Positions 8,643 through 18,076 of a DNA stretch of 64,000 nucleotides are shown here, piece by piece. Position 1 is the first letter of the stretch. Every line of letters begins with the position of its first letter. Location of the stretch: assembly GCF_014652375.1 (NCBI RefSeq), contig NZ_BMYR01000007.1:62001-126000 (forward strand), written 5' to 3'. The stretch comes from Alishewanella tabrizica (GTDB lineage: Bacteria; Pseudomonadota; Gammaproteobacteria; Enterobacterales; Alteromonadaceae). The position numbers and the translations under genes are program-made. The notes beneath the pieces are model-generated. The model had not been told where the DNA came from. It did not search any database and worked only from the letters and a program-made list of their open reading frames with translations.

Positions 8643-9579
8643 AACCATATCCTTTGCCTTGATTACGATGCGCTTTATTTATAAGAAAGCCTACTGCCAT
8701 CTCGGTGGGTAACAATGTGACACATTGTTCAATCTCAGCTAAACGGGTTTTATTCTCTTCTACCACTAAAACCGCTTGGCCGCACATTGCTGCTAATACT
8801 GACGTTTCATTAACGCCAAGCAGAGGCGGAGCATCGACAATCACAATACGATCAGCATAACGATTTGCAAATTCAGCTGCTAATCTCAGCATTCTATCAC
8901 TGGCTAACAACTCCGTTGATAAGTGATGCGGCGTCCCAGCGGTAATAAGCTTTAATCTTGGCACATTCGTATTTAACATGATATCGGCCACCGATATATC
9001 AGATGACAGCAAATAATCTGTTAACCCTACTTCGTGTTTTACCCCCAAGGTCTTAGACACTTTTGGCCTTAATACATCTGCATCAACCAGTAACACCGTT
9101 TTATCTTGTTCCAAGGCAATGCTAAGCGCTAAATTTATGGAAGAAAAGGTTTTACCTTCCCCAGGTCGGGAGCTAGAAACCATTATTAAATTAGCGTGCT
9201 TTAAGGTAGATGCTAGTGGACCAAAAGCGTTGTTGATAAGTTTGCGTTTAATAACGCGGTATTCTTCATTTATCAAACGCCGCTGGGTACTTAACGACAC
9301 AAATCCTTGTTGCTCAAGCGATTGTAAATCAATTTGCGTCTCTGGACGCAAAACAGTCTCATCTGTAAAAGCTGAATCTGCTTTTGCAGCATCAATAGGT
9401 TTTTTATTCGAATCTGCTTGTAAAGTTTTGTCTTCAACTGCTGTTGCATCAACTACACTTACATCAATTGCACTGTCTGCAACCGCATTATTAGGTAAAT
9501 TCGTTGTAGTAGAAACACTAGTCGATTGCTCAACATGTTGTTCAGCTTGGCGTTGTATGGCTTTTTCAATAATGCTCAC
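8617..9579 (-). CDS. XrtA-associated tyrosine autokinase (BY-kinase)
   Basis: A 320-residue CpsD/Wzc-type bacterial tyrosine kinase domain. A low-complexity Ala/Thr/Asp-rich N-terminal region (residues 1-80) precedes the conserved core. Walker A lies in SSSRPGEGKTFSS (135-147), Walker A' in VLLVDADVLRP (162-172), and a further Asp motif in IVIVDAPPLLG. The tail is Tyr/Gly-rich (GYGYGYYYGAE), the expected autophosphorylation cluster. It controls polymer length and export together with the Wzz-type protein encoded upstream, which it overlaps by 4 bases (ATGA). It is separate from the membrane adaptor, as in Gram-positive systems and exosortase loci. Confidence 0.9.
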   Translation of the reverse strand: MSIIEKAIQRQAEQHVEQSTSVSTTTNLPNNAVADSAIDVSVVDATAVEDKTLQADSNKKPIDAAKADSAFTDETVLRPETQIDLQSLEQQGFVSLSTQRRLINEEYRVIKRKLINNAFGPLASTLKHANLIMVSSSRPGEGKTFSSINLALSIALEQDKTVLLVDADVLRPKVSKTLGVKHEVGLTDYLLSSDISVADIMLNTNVPRLKLITAGTPHHLSTELLASDRMLRLAAEFANRYADRIVIVDAPPLLGVNETSVLAAMCGQAVLVVEENKTRLAEIEQCVTLLPTEMAVGFLINKAHRNQGKGYGYGYYYGAE

Positions 9580-11153
9580 CGGACAATCCTCATGATAATT
9601 TCAGCTGAACGACCAAAAACATAATCATTAGTCACAAGCACCAAATAAAACATCAGTAAAATTGCGGCAAGCCCCGTAAAGTATAAAAAGTGTAATCTTG
9701 CTTGACGAAGTATTTTGGCTTTCTCGGTGTGTGAAACCACGCCAAATATAGGATAATCAGAAATAGACGATAACTGTGAGGCACGACTTAACACGGGTGA
9801 GATTAAGCTACGTAAAAAGGCCATTGCAATACCAGCACTCAAGCCTACAAGTAGCACTAAAGAGTAAAATAATGCTCTGTTCGGGCCAGAAGGTTCAAAT
9901 GGTACCCTAGGTGGCTCAATAATCCTAAATTGCACATCCTGCTCTGAGGCATCTACACGCCGCGATAATTCAGAAGCCTCGCGCCGAGCAAGTAACTCTT
10001 CGTATTTAGAGCGAGTTATATCGTAATCACGATTCAACCCCGTAAATTCAGCTTCGATTTCTGGAATCAAATTCAAGCGACTTTCTAAATCAACCACTTT
10101 ATCTTTAAAAGCCCTAACTCTTACTCGCGCTGATGCTACCTCTGTTTCTAGCCTCGCCACATTCATCTGTAATTCATGGTACAAGGTGTTTTGTGTTGCA
10201 ACAAAACCAGTGTTGTTATTGTTAGCCGCCGCATCAGAAAGCATCTTTAGCTCAGCATCTCGTTGCTTCACTAAGGTATCAAGTAAACGGCGAGTTTCTA
10301 AAACATCAGGGTGATTTTCAGTAAAACGTATCAACGCCATATCAAGCTGCGATTGCAAAAGCTTGATTCGCTCATCAAATTGCGTAGTGATATTTGCAGA
10401 ATTACCTTCAGTTACATTAATTCCGGAAAGTTGGCCTCTTGCGGCTTGCAAACGTGTTTCTAATTCACGTAGGTCTAGCTCAGCACTCTCTACACGTTGC
10501 TGTTCAGCAGTAAGCTGCGAATAAAAGTTCGACTCTGAACCAGGCAACATATTCATGCGGCTTTTTTTAAACTCAGATAAACGTTGTTCAGATTCAATTA
10601 ACCGCCGCTCAAATTCGGCAATCTCACGATCAAGAAACTCTTGAGCAGCTTGAGAATCGGCCCTACTGGTTCCAATCCTATTTTCCATAAACGTATTAAG
10701 CGTTTCCTGCACTACTTTCAGCGCTAGTTGTGGCTGGGGATTTACGTATGAAATAGAGTAAATATTTTCACGACCAGTAGCAGTGACTTTTATGTCGCTT
10801 TGTAAGAGATCAATAAGCGTCTCAAACTCTTGTTCCGTACGTGTTTGCACATCCATATCAGCTTGCCGAGCAATTTTTTGAACGTTTGTCCTACTCAACA
10901 GAGTACGCACCATCAAATTGATCTCATCACGCTGATTGGTGTTAATGGTTAACCCTCGTAAAATAGGCTCCAAAAACGTGCTGCTCTCAACATAAAGTCG
11001 AGCACTTGCCTCATAGGTTGGTGGCATTTTGTAGACATAAAACCAACCTGCTGGACAAATCAACCAAGCGGTAATAATGATGTAGCGACGTCTTAACCAT
11101 ATACCTTGTAAGTAGGTATGTAACAGCTCAAGGGCTTGTTGTATTTCTTTCAT
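9576..11153 (-). CDS. XrtA-system chain-length determinant protein (Wzz/GumC family)
   Basis: A 525-residue polysaccharide co-polymerase. An N-terminal helix (about 22-42, IIITAWLICPAGWFYVY) is followed by a Wzz domain (PTYEASARLYVESSTFLEP) and a long coiled-coil periplasmic section (residues about 160-400). Two C-terminal membrane segments follow (ALFYSLVLLVGLSAGIAMAF and FLYFTGLAAILLMFYLVLV). The Pro-rich stretch before the second helix (EPPRVPFEPSGPNRALF) is diagnostic. It should set chain length in the inner membrane and recruit the kinase encoded next. It is second in the leftward operon, 47 bases after the export lipoprotein gene. Confidence 0.9.
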   Translation of the reverse strand: MKEIQQALELLHTYLQGIWLRRRYIIITAWLICPAGWFYVYKMPPTYEASARLYVESSTFLEPILRGLTINTNQRDEINLMVRTLLSRTNVQKIARQADMDVQTRTEQEFETLIDLLQSDIKVTATGRENIYSISYVNPQPQLALKVVQETLNTFMENRIGTSRADSQAAQEFLDREIAEFERRLIESEQRLSEFKKSRMNMLPGSESNFYSQLTAEQQRVESAELDLRELETRLQAARGQLSGINVTEGNSANITTQFDERIKLLQSQLDMALIRFTENHPDVLETRRLLDTLVKQRDAELKMLSDAAANNNNTGFVATQNTLYHELQMNVARLETEVASARVRVRAFKDKVVDLESRLNLIPEIEAEFTGLNRDYDITRSKYEELLARREASELSRRVDASEQDVQFRIIEPPRVPFEPSGPNRALFYSLVLLVGLSAGIAMAFLRSLISPVLSRASQLSSISDYPIFGVVSHTEKAKILRQARLHFLYFTGLAAILLMFYLVLVTNDYVFGRSAEIIMRIVR

Positions 11154-11200
11154 TACTCCTCCCTGAAAGCTTCAAAAAAATGCGTAATACTCATATCGCC

Positions 11201-11836
11201 TTAAAACCAAGCTTCAGGAATAATAATGATATCACCCGGTAAAATATCCACATTTGCTGCGATATTACCGTCACGAATTAAATCGTCTAATCTTAAATCA
11301 AAAGTGCGTTGTGACCCATTGGTGCTTCTAATAAGTTTAGCATTATTACCCGCAGCAAACTCTTTCAACCCACCTACTGCAATCATAAGATCAAGCACGG
11401 TCATATATTGACGATAATTGACAGCCTGCGGATTCGTTGCTTGACCTATCACCCTTACTTGCTCACTGTAAGGTCCAACAAAACCATTAACAGATACAGT
11501 AACAACGGGGTCGCGAATATATTTAGCAAGAATTTGTTCCATATCTCTTGCAAGCTGTGTCGGTGTTTTGCCACTAACAGGCACATCTTCAACCAGCGAA
11601 GTTGAAATCTTGCCATCTGGTCTAACAATAAATGAGCCAGATAACTCGGGGTTTCGCCAGACAAATATAGTGAGGGTATCATCCGGGCCAATTAGGTATT
11701 GATAGTTGTCAACAGAGGTAGTCATTGAGCTTTGTACAGTGGCTCTTGGTAAAGTGCTGTTGTTAGCACACCCCGACAACACTAAACCAAGCACAGCAGT
11801 AAAAACTAATGAAGTTTTGAAGTGATTCTTTAACAT
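11201..11836 (-). CDS. Wza-type polysaccharide export lipoprotein
   Basis: A 211-residue lipoprotein. The signal peptide ends in a lipobox LSGC with Cys at residue 23. A polysaccharide export domain follows (YLIGPDDTLTIFVWRNPELS) and then a SLBB-like repeat (RVIGQATNPQAVNY to the VDILPGDIIIIPEAWF end). The IPEAWF terminus is typical of the exosortase A-linked branch, which is shorter than E. coli Wza. It would form the outer-membrane exit pore. It is first in the leftward operon. Confidence 0.9.
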   Translation of the reverse strand: MLKNHFKTSLVFTAVLGLVLSGCANNSTLPRATVQSSMTTSVDNYQYLIGPDDTLTIFVWRNPELSGSFIVRPDGKISTSLVEDVPVSGKTPTQLARDMEQILAKYIRDPVVTVSVNGFVGPYSEQVRVIGQATNPQAVNYRQYMTVLDLMIAVGGLKEFAAGNNAKLIRSTNGSQRTFDLRLDDLIRDGNIAANVDILPGDIIIIPEAWF

Positions 11837-12057
11837 AAACGCGTCCTTTTGTACGTTGCTAACCTAATATAACTAAAACATCGTCATTTAGCTGCTTTTT
11901 TTAAATTTTTTATTTAAAACTTTGACTAGAATTTAAGCCTTAATTCGGATAACTTAGCAATATGAGAAATTTGACGTCAAACTGCAAATTTTTCAATAAA
12001 AATGAATATAACTGCATAAATTTTCATCGCAAAACTGAAAGTACCAAGGGAAGTGAT
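11837..12057. promoter_or_regulatory. Divergent promoter region of the export and synthesis operons
   Basis: This AT-rich region lies between the divergent export lipoprotein and sugar transferase genes and must hold both promoters. TTGACT at 11926-11931 is a candidate -35 element for the rightward operon, but no convincing -10 lies at 16-18 bases. No operator repeat was recognised. Confidence 0.45.
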
Positions 12058-13485
12058 ATGTTCAATGCAAGGATTAACCGCTCTAAAGTTTCTGATAAGA
12101 TACTGATGTTTGGCGAGTTGAGCCTGATTTTAATCTCCAGCCACCTTGGGTTTATTATCGCTGGATTCTTCTCTTCAACTTTTACACTGCCTGCAGCTTC
12201 ACACACCATAGAATGGCAATTAGCCTATAGTTTGGTTTTTACCTGTTCAACAATGCTATGTTCACTTTCATTGGGTCTTTATGATCAAAAACTTCGAGAA
12301 AGCCATAGTGGCATTTTTAAGCGAGTATTTTTAACGCAATGTTTTAGTTTTGTGTTACTACAGGTAATTATCTTTAATTTATCACCACAGATAGATATGG
12401 GTCTTACAACACTTATTATCTCGTCAGGATTGGCCATTTTGCTTATAACAAGCTTTCGGGCCATTTTTCAATACCGTGACTTTACCAGACTAAACCGTAG
12501 GAAAGTGCTAGTACTTGGCGCGGGTGAACGTGCCGCTATTATTGAAAAACGCATGCGGCGCAATGTCGACAGAAAGTACTTTGACCTTATTGGCTTCGTC
12601 TCCATTGCAGGAGATAAAGAAGGATTTATCCCTGACGAGAAACTTATCCCTTTAGATTATATGAATGATCTTTTCACCTTTGCTGAAAACAACGATATAG
12701 ACCAACTTGTTATTGCATGTGATGAGCGCAGAAATATGCTACCAGTTGATTTACTGTTTAAGTGTAAAACACGTGGTATTGACGTTACTGAAATACTCGA
12801 TTTTATTGAAAGTGAAACGGGGCAAATCGCTGTTAATCTCATCTACCCAAGTTGGGTGATTTACTCTAACGGCTTTGCTAACAGCCATCGCTTTAAAACT
12901 AATTTAGATTACCGATTAAATGTGCTGCTAGCACTAATAACGCTCGCTGTAACTTGGCCAATTATGCTGATTACTGCATTGCTTATTTACTTAGAAGACG
13001 GTCGAAAAACAGGGGCATCCGTATTTTACAAACAAACGCGTGTGGGGTTTGATGGACAACCTTTCCAAATCATCAAATTTAGAAGCATGGGGATAGATGC
13101 CGAAAAAAATGGCGCTCAGTGGGCCGTTACCAATGATATGCGCGTGACACGAGTGGGCCGAATCATCCGAAAATACCGTATTGATGAATTACCGCAACTT
13201 TTTAATGTGTTTAAAGGCGAGATGGGCTTTGTCGGCCCTCGCCCAGAGCGGCCTGAATTTGTTAACCAATTGGTAAAAGATATCCCCTATTACGCACAGA
13301 GACATAATGTGCGACCAGGGCTTACTGGCTGGGCACAATTAAAATACCCCTACGGTGCTACTGCCGAAGACGCGCTAGAAAAACTAAAATTCGATTTATA
13401 TTACATTAAACATCGCAGCTTATTGCTTGATCTGACGATTCTAATCAGAACAGTCGAAATAGTTGTTTTTGGTAAAGGCCGTTAA
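12058..13485 (+). CDS. XrtA-system initiating sugar transferase (polyprenyl glycosylphosphotransferase)
   Basis: About 475 residues. Four N-terminal membrane helices and a Rossmann-like CoA_binding_3 region (KVLVLGAGERAAIIEKRM) precede the catalytic transferase domain in the last 190 residues (FYKQTRVGFDGQPFQIIKFR, then VGPRPERPEF). The enzyme starts each repeat unit by moving a sugar phosphate to undecaprenyl phosphate at the inner membrane. ATG 12058 is preferred over the upstream frame start at 11962 because CAAGGGAAG lies 6 bases before it and the family begins at this point. It opens the main rightward operon. Confidence 0.9.
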   Translation: MFNARINRSKVSDKILMFGELSLILISSHLGFIIAGFFSSTFTLPAASHTIEWQLAYSLVFTCSTMLCSLSLGLYDQKLRESHSGIFKRVFLTQCFSFVLLQVIIFNLSPQIDMGLTTLIISSGLAILLITSFRAIFQYRDFTRLNRRKVLVLGAGERAAIIEKRMRRNVDRKYFDLIGFVSIAGDKEGFIPDEKLIPLDYMNDLFTFAENNDIDQLVIACDERRNMLPVDLLFKCKTRGIDVTEILDFIESETGQIAVNLIYPSWVIYSNGFANSHRFKTNLDYRLNVLLALITLAVTWPIMLITALLIYLEDGRKTGASVFYKQTRVGFDGQPFQIIKFRSMGIDAEKNGAQWAVTNDMRVTRVGRIIRKYRIDELPQLFNVFKGEMGFVGPRPERPEFVNQLVKDIPYYAQRHNVRPGLTGWAQLKYPYGATAEDALEKLKFDLYYIKHRSLLLDLTILIRTVEIVVFGKGR

Positions 13486-13489
13486 CTCT

Positions 13490-14341
13490 ATGTCAATCAA
13501 ACAAACAAAAATTTGTGCTTTAACTGTTGATATTGAAGATTACTTTCATGTCGCGGCTTTCGAAAATAATATTTCTGCCAGTAATTGGGATGCCATGCCC
13601 ATTCGGGTAGATAACAACACGTCTCGTTTACTGGACATGTTTGACAAGCACGGAGCTAAGGCTACATTTTTTATATTAGGATGGGTGGCTGAACGTTATC
13701 CTCAACTAATTAAAGAGATCCATAATCGTGGACATGAAGTTGCTAGTCATGGATTTAATCACGTAAAAGCCACTAAACAAACGCGTATTGAATTTGCAAA
13801 AGATGTTCGTGACACTAAAGCGCTTTTAGAGGATTTAACGGGTGCACCCATTATTGGTTATCGTGCGCCTAGTTTCTCAATAGACAAAACCAACGAATGG
13901 GCTTTTACTGAATTACAACTAGCAGGTTATCTTTATAGCTCTAGCACCTACCCTATAAAACACGATCTATATGGCACTCCTGACTGGCCACAACTAGCTC
14001 ATTTGCGTCCTGAGGGAATTTGGGAATGCCCAATGCCAATTTTAAACATAGCAGGTAAACAATGGCCTGTTGCTGGCGGGGGGTATTTTAGATTAATGCC
14101 TTATTGGTTAAGTAAGCGTTTAATTAAACGCTATATAGCAACGACTGACAGCCCGTACATGTTTTACTTTCATCCATGGGAGATAGACCCAGATCAACCT
14201 AAAATTGTTGGCGCACCACTTAAATCAAATTTTAGACACTACGTAAACCTTGATAAAATGGAAGCGAAACTAGGGAAGATGTTACAAGATTTTCAATGGC
14301 AAACATTAAGGCAAGTATACCAGCCAGTATTTAAAATCTAG
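13490..14341 (+). CDS. XrtA-system polysaccharide deacetylase
   Basis: A 283-residue NodB-type (carbohydrate esterase 4) deacetylase. Motifs in order: LTVDIEDYFHV (catalytic Asp and metal Asp), SHGFNH (metal-binding histidines), GYRAPSFSI, and FYFHPWEID near the C-terminus. No signal peptide is present, so it probably acts in the cytoplasm on the lipid-linked intermediate. An in-frame TTG at 13463 exists but overlaps the transferase gene. ATG 13490 sits just after that gene's stop and matches the family's usual start. It likely trims N-acetyl groups from HexNAc residues. Confidence 0.9.
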   Translation: MSIKQTKICALTVDIEDYFHVAAFENNISASNWDAMPIRVDNNTSRLLDMFDKHGAKATFFILGWVAERYPQLIKEIHNRGHEVASHGFNHVKATKQTRIEFAKDVRDTKALLEDLTGAPIIGYRAPSFSIDKTNEWAFTELQLAGYLYSSSTYPIKHDLYGTPDWPQLAHLRPEGIWECPMPILNIAGKQWPVAGGGYFRLMPYWLSKRLIKRYIATTDSPYMFYFHPWEIDPDQPKIVGAPLKSNFRHYVNLDKMEAKLGKMLQDFQWQTLRQVYQPVFKI

Positions 14342-14349
14342 GGATTAGA

Positions 14350-15378
14350 ATGTTTAAAGTATTTACACTAACGCCAGGTGATGAGCATAGCATTAAATGG
14401 GACGAATTTGTTGATCAAGATCCTAATGGCAGTTTCTTTCATCTGTCAAACTGGCAGCATGTTCTAATACGTTTAGGTCATCAATGTTATTATCTATATG
14501 CCATGGCCGAAGGCAACATTGTTGGTGTTCTTCCACTCGCTAGAGTTCGGAGCCGCTTATTTGGCGATTCCCTTATTTCTACCCCATTTTGTGTGTACGG
14601 TGGGGCTTTAGGCTCTGATGAAGTTAAACGTTTCCTAGAACAGCAGGCTATTGAACTAGCAAATAAATTACAAGTTGATCATCTTGAACTTCGTTACCAA
14701 AAACCTCAGAACAATAACTTAGAAACACGTAGTCAACATGCTTACTTTACCTGCTCACTTGCTGCCAATCAGGAGTTAATTTTAGCAGGAATAAAGAAAA
14801 AACAACGCGCCGTAGTTCGCCAAAGTTTGAGTCAACCACTTAGCATAACGTTTGACCAAAGTACTGATGATTTTTTTGACACTTACTCCGAAAGTGTTCG
14901 CAACTTAGGTACACCCGTCTTTGCCAAGAGCTATTTTCAAAGCTTGTTACATTATTTTCCAGAACACACAGAAATTCTAACTGTTCGCAAAGACGGTAAA
15001 GCGGTATCAAGTGTATTAAGTTTCTTTTATAAAGGCCAAGTTCTTCCCTATTATGGTGGCGGTATTAAAGCAGCGCGAGAACTTAAAAGTAACGACTACA
15101 TGTATTTTCAGCTGATGTGCCATGCAAAAGTTAATAAAGAATGTAACAGCTACGATTTTGGACGTAGTAAATTAGATTCTGGAGCTTATCAGTACAAAAA
15201 GCACTGGGGCATGGAGCCGCAATTGCTACCTTACCAATTCCATCTTGTTACTGCAAAAAAACTTCCAAACCTTAGCCCTAAGAACCCAAAATACCAGTTT
15301 TTTATTAAAGCTTGGCAACGCTTACCGCTTTCAGTTAGTCAGTGGCTTGGTCCAATGTTGTCGAGGTATTTAGGGTGA
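14350..15378 (+). CDS. FemAB-like XrtA/PEP-CTERM-associated protein
   Basis: A 342-residue protein with a double GNAT fold of the FemAB type (SFFHLSNWQHVLIRLGHQCY, then ALGSDEVKRF, and YDFGRSKLDSGAYQYKKHWG near the C-terminus). Peptidoglycan FemAB enzymes add amino acids from aminoacyl-tRNA; the role of the exosortase-linked branch is not established. It may add an aminoacyl or acyl group to the polymer. It sits 8 bases after the deacetylase gene and its stop overlaps the GTG start of the next gene, so it belongs to the same operon. Confidence 0.87.
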   Translation: MFKVFTLTPGDEHSIKWDEFVDQDPNGSFFHLSNWQHVLIRLGHQCYYLYAMAEGNIVGVLPLARVRSRLFGDSLISTPFCVYGGALGSDEVKRFLEQQAIELANKLQVDHLELRYQKPQNNNLETRSQHAYFTCSLAANQELILAGIKKKQRAVVRQSLSQPLSITFDQSTDDFFDTYSESVRNLGTPVFAKSYFQSLLHYFPEHTEILTVRKDGKAVSSVLSFFYKGQVLPYYGGGIKAARELKSNDYMYFQLMCHAKVNKECNSYDFGRSKLDSGAYQYKKHWGMEPQLLPYQFHLVTAKKLPNLSPKNPKYQFFIKAWQRLPLSVSQWLGPMLSRYLG

Positions 15379-16589
15379 GCCCAAGTAAGCCATCACTTTT
15401 AATGTTAGTCCATCGCATTCCTTATCCGCCCAATAAAGGCGATAAGATTCGATCGTTTAACCTCCTTAAGTCGTTAAGTGTTAACTATGATATTTATTTA
15501 GGGTGTTTTTATGATGATGCGTTTGATCAACAATATATAGCAAGCCTGAACCAATGGTGTAAAAGTTTCTATTGTCTGAGACTTTCAAAATGGCAGTCTA
15601 TACTAACTGGCCTTACGGGTTTTCTTACGAATTCACCTATATCTGTTCCATATTATTATGTCTCGGCAATGGCCTCTTGGGTTAACACAACGCTTAAACA
15701 GCAGGAAATTAAAAACGTGCTGGTTTATTCTTCCTCTATGGCACAGTACATTGATAACAAATGTTACAGTAAACTTAACCGAGTTATTGATTTTGTAGAT
15801 ATTGATTCTGATAAGTGGCGTCAATACGCACAAAAGTCTGTTGGCGTTAAACGTTGGTTTTACCATCGTGAGGCGCGATTATTGCAAAAATATGAAGTTA
15901 ATATCTGCCAGCGTTTTGCAACCAGTTTGTTTGTCTCAAACGATGAAGCTAATGCGTTTAAGCAGCTGCTTCCAACAGATGATCAAAAACGTGTTCATAG
16001 CATTGCAAACGGTGTCGATATTGATTTTTTTGATCCAGATAAACCTTTGCCCGCACCAACCTTACCCGAATCGTTTATTGTTTTTACAGGTGCCATGGAT
16101 TACTGGGCCAATATAGATGCAGTATCCTGGTTTTGCTCAAATGTCTGGCCCAAGCTTAAACAACACTACCCGAATCTTCATTTTCTTATTGTTGGTAGCA
16201 ATCCTAATGTTGATGTTTGCACTCTGGCTCAATTGCCAGGCGTTATTGTTACTGGCCGCGTTGACGATATTCGACCTTATATTAAACAAGCTCTTTTTGC
16301 TGTCGCACCCATGCTAATTGCGCGTGGAATTCAGAACAAAGTGCTTGAAGCTATGGCAATGAATAAAATAGTAGTATGTAGTGCAATGGCCATGGAAGGT
16401 ATTAATGCACTAGTCAGTTCAAGTGTAATCGTCGCCAACGACGCTGAAGAATTTTATTACTCCTGCTTAAAACTCATGCAACAATTACCTGCAAATTGCC
16501 ATAACCGGCAGTGGATAATAAGCAACTTCACTTGGAAACAAACGCTCTCAGACTTAGAGAAATACTTAACAACGGACGTATTGCAATGA
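15375..16589 (+). CDS. XrtA-system family 1/4 glycosyltransferase (TIGR03087-like)
   Basis: About 404 residues, GT-B fold. The N-terminus LMLVHRIPYPPNKGDKIRSF matches the exosortase-associated subfamily. The C-terminal donor site contains FVFTGAMDYWAN-like (VFTGAMDYWANIDAV) and an E-x7-E region in RGIQNKVLEAMAMNKIVV. GTG 15375 overlaps the previous stop (GTGA) and has GAGG 9 bases upstream; the longer frame start at 15342 has no such support. It likely adds one sugar to the lipid-linked unit. Confidence 0.88.
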   Translation: MSPSKPSLLMLVHRIPYPPNKGDKIRSFNLLKSLSVNYDIYLGCFYDDAFDQQYIASLNQWCKSFYCLRLSKWQSILTGLTGFLTNSPISVPYYYVSAMASWVNTTLKQQEIKNVLVYSSSMAQYIDNKCYSKLNRVIDFVDIDSDKWRQYAQKSVGVKRWFYHREARLLQKYEVNICQRFATSLFVSNDEANAFKQLLPTDDQKRVHSIANGVDIDFFDPDKPLPAPTLPESFIVFTGAMDYWANIDAVSWFCSNVWPKLKQHYPNLHFLIVGSNPNVDVCTLAQLPGVIVTGRVDDIRPYIKQALFAVAPMLIARGIQNKVLEAMAMNKIVVCSAMAMEGINALVSSSVIVANDAEEFYYSCLKLMQQLPANCHNRQWIISNFTWKQTLSDLEKYLTTDVLQ

Positions 16590-18076
16590 CAATACCCCGT
16601 TATATCTTTAAAATCTTTACATTTAGTCTACTTTGCGTAGCATATTTTTGGCTTTATGGTTCTACCTGGCTTGATATGCAGAGAGTATGGAATAGTTCAG
16701 CAACTTATAATCATTGCTATCTCATCATTCCAATTAGTCTGTATTTTTTATTCCGATCTAAACAACATCCGCCCTGTAAGCCAGTATCTCAGCAATGGAT
16801 TTGGCTTGCTGTTCTTGTTATTGCCATTTCACAACTTGTATGGTTATTTAGCTTTGCTGCTGATATTGCACTATTAATGCATTTAGCAGCTGTAGTCACG
16901 CTGCAAATGCTCATATGGCTATTACTGGGCAACGACAACAGCCGAAACCACCTATTTGCGATAGGTTATTTATTGTTTTTAGTGCCTTTTGGTGATGAAT
17001 TTTCACCAATGCTACAAAATATTACTGCCGACCTTACTGTCATAATGCTTAATTGGGCTAACATACCGGTTTACCGAGAAGGACTTTTTCTCGCTACTCC
17101 AGTAGGTTTATTTGAGGTAGCAGAAGCGTGTTCTGGTCTACGTTTTTTAATTTCGTCGCTGGCAATCTCAGCTCTGTTCTCATATTTACACTTTAATAAA
17201 CTATATAAACAAATTGGTTTCGTGCTTTTTATGGCAGTGCTGTCAATACTGGCTAATGGCGTGCGGGCTTTTATGCTTGTGTATATCGGCGAAACGACCA
17301 ACATGCGATATGGTTTTGGTGCTGATCATTATGTATATGGCTGGGTATTTTTTGGTTTAGTATTGATCGCAGGTTTTTGGCTTGGCGCACGTTTTGCTGA
17401 TATACACATACCATTATGTAAAAATATTCAGCGTAGTCTTTTATTGAAATCAAACCTATCAGTACTAATAAGTACAGCAGCTGTAATAGTAACAATACTT
17501 AGCTTTCGTTTATCACTTGATATTGTTCATCCTCCGGTTATTGCCAAAGAACTTAAAATATCTCAATTGGGTAATTCGGTAGTGGTAAGTAACTGGGGTA
17601 TAAGCTTTGAGAATAGTATGGCGCAAAGCTACTTTGAGGACGAAAACGGAATAGAATACTTTGTTGCTTTTTATCACAATAAACAGCAATTAGGTGAACT
17701 GATCAGTTGGAATAATAATTTGTTTGACAAATCTACTTGGCAAGTGCAACAACAAATTTCTGTTGATAACACTACGGTATTGCAACTCAACAGTTTAAAA
17801 AACGAGCAGCGCACTGTCATGTATTGGTATCAAGTTGGCATGCACAAAACCGACAGCCTTTTCAAAACTAAACTTTTACAAGTCTTTTATTTTCTTAAAG
17901 ATGAGCGGTCTGGTGCTTATATTTTTGCTGTATCTACAAACGGCCCAGCAAATGAATATATTATTGATAAACTAAAATTAGCAGCAACTTCTCTTAGTGA
18001 TTCTTCAAGTTCAGCAATACCCTTCGCTAATCTGCAGCCTAAAATTAATAAACACCTCAGGAAGAACGAGTTATGA
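16586..18076 (+). CDS. xrtA: Exosortase A fused to an EpsI domain
   Basis: About 496 residues. Eight or so membrane helices make the exosortase part. The three catalytic residues are visible: Cys in EACSGLRFL (about 182), Arg in NGVRAFMLVY (about 227) and His in DHYVYGWVF (about 248). Residues about 315-496 form an EpsI-type (DUF3485) periplasmic domain (VSNWGISFENSMAQSYFE). Exosortase cuts at the PEP motif of C-terminal sorting signals in the inner membrane and probably transfers the substrate to a cell-surface anchor. The start overlaps the previous stop (ATGA), with GGAC 8 bases upstream; the longer frame from 16511 runs inside the preceding gene and is unlikely. Confidence 0.93.
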   Translation: MTIPRYIFKIFTFSLLCVAYFWLYGSTWLDMQRVWNSSATYNHCYLIIPISLYFLFRSKQHPPCKPVSQQWIWLAVLVIAISQLVWLFSFAADIALLMHLAAVVTLQMLIWLLLGNDNSRNHLFAIGYLLFLVPFGDEFSPMLQNITADLTVIMLNWANIPVYREGLFLATPVGLFEVAEACSGLRFLISSLAISALFSYLHFNKLYKQIGFVLFMAVLSILANGVRAFMLVYIGETTNMRYGFGADHYVYGWVFFGLVLIAGFWLGARFADIHIPLCKNIQRSLLLKSNLSVLISTAAVIVTILSFRLSLDIVHPPVIAKELKISQLGNSVVVSNWGISFENSMAQSYFEDENGIEYFVAFYHNKQQLGELISWNNNLFDKSTWQVQQQISVDNTTVLQLNSLKNEQRTVMYWYQVGMHKTDSLFKTKLLQVFYFLKDERSGAYIFAVSTNGPANEYIIDKLKLAATSLSDSSSSAIPFANLQPKINKHLRKNEL

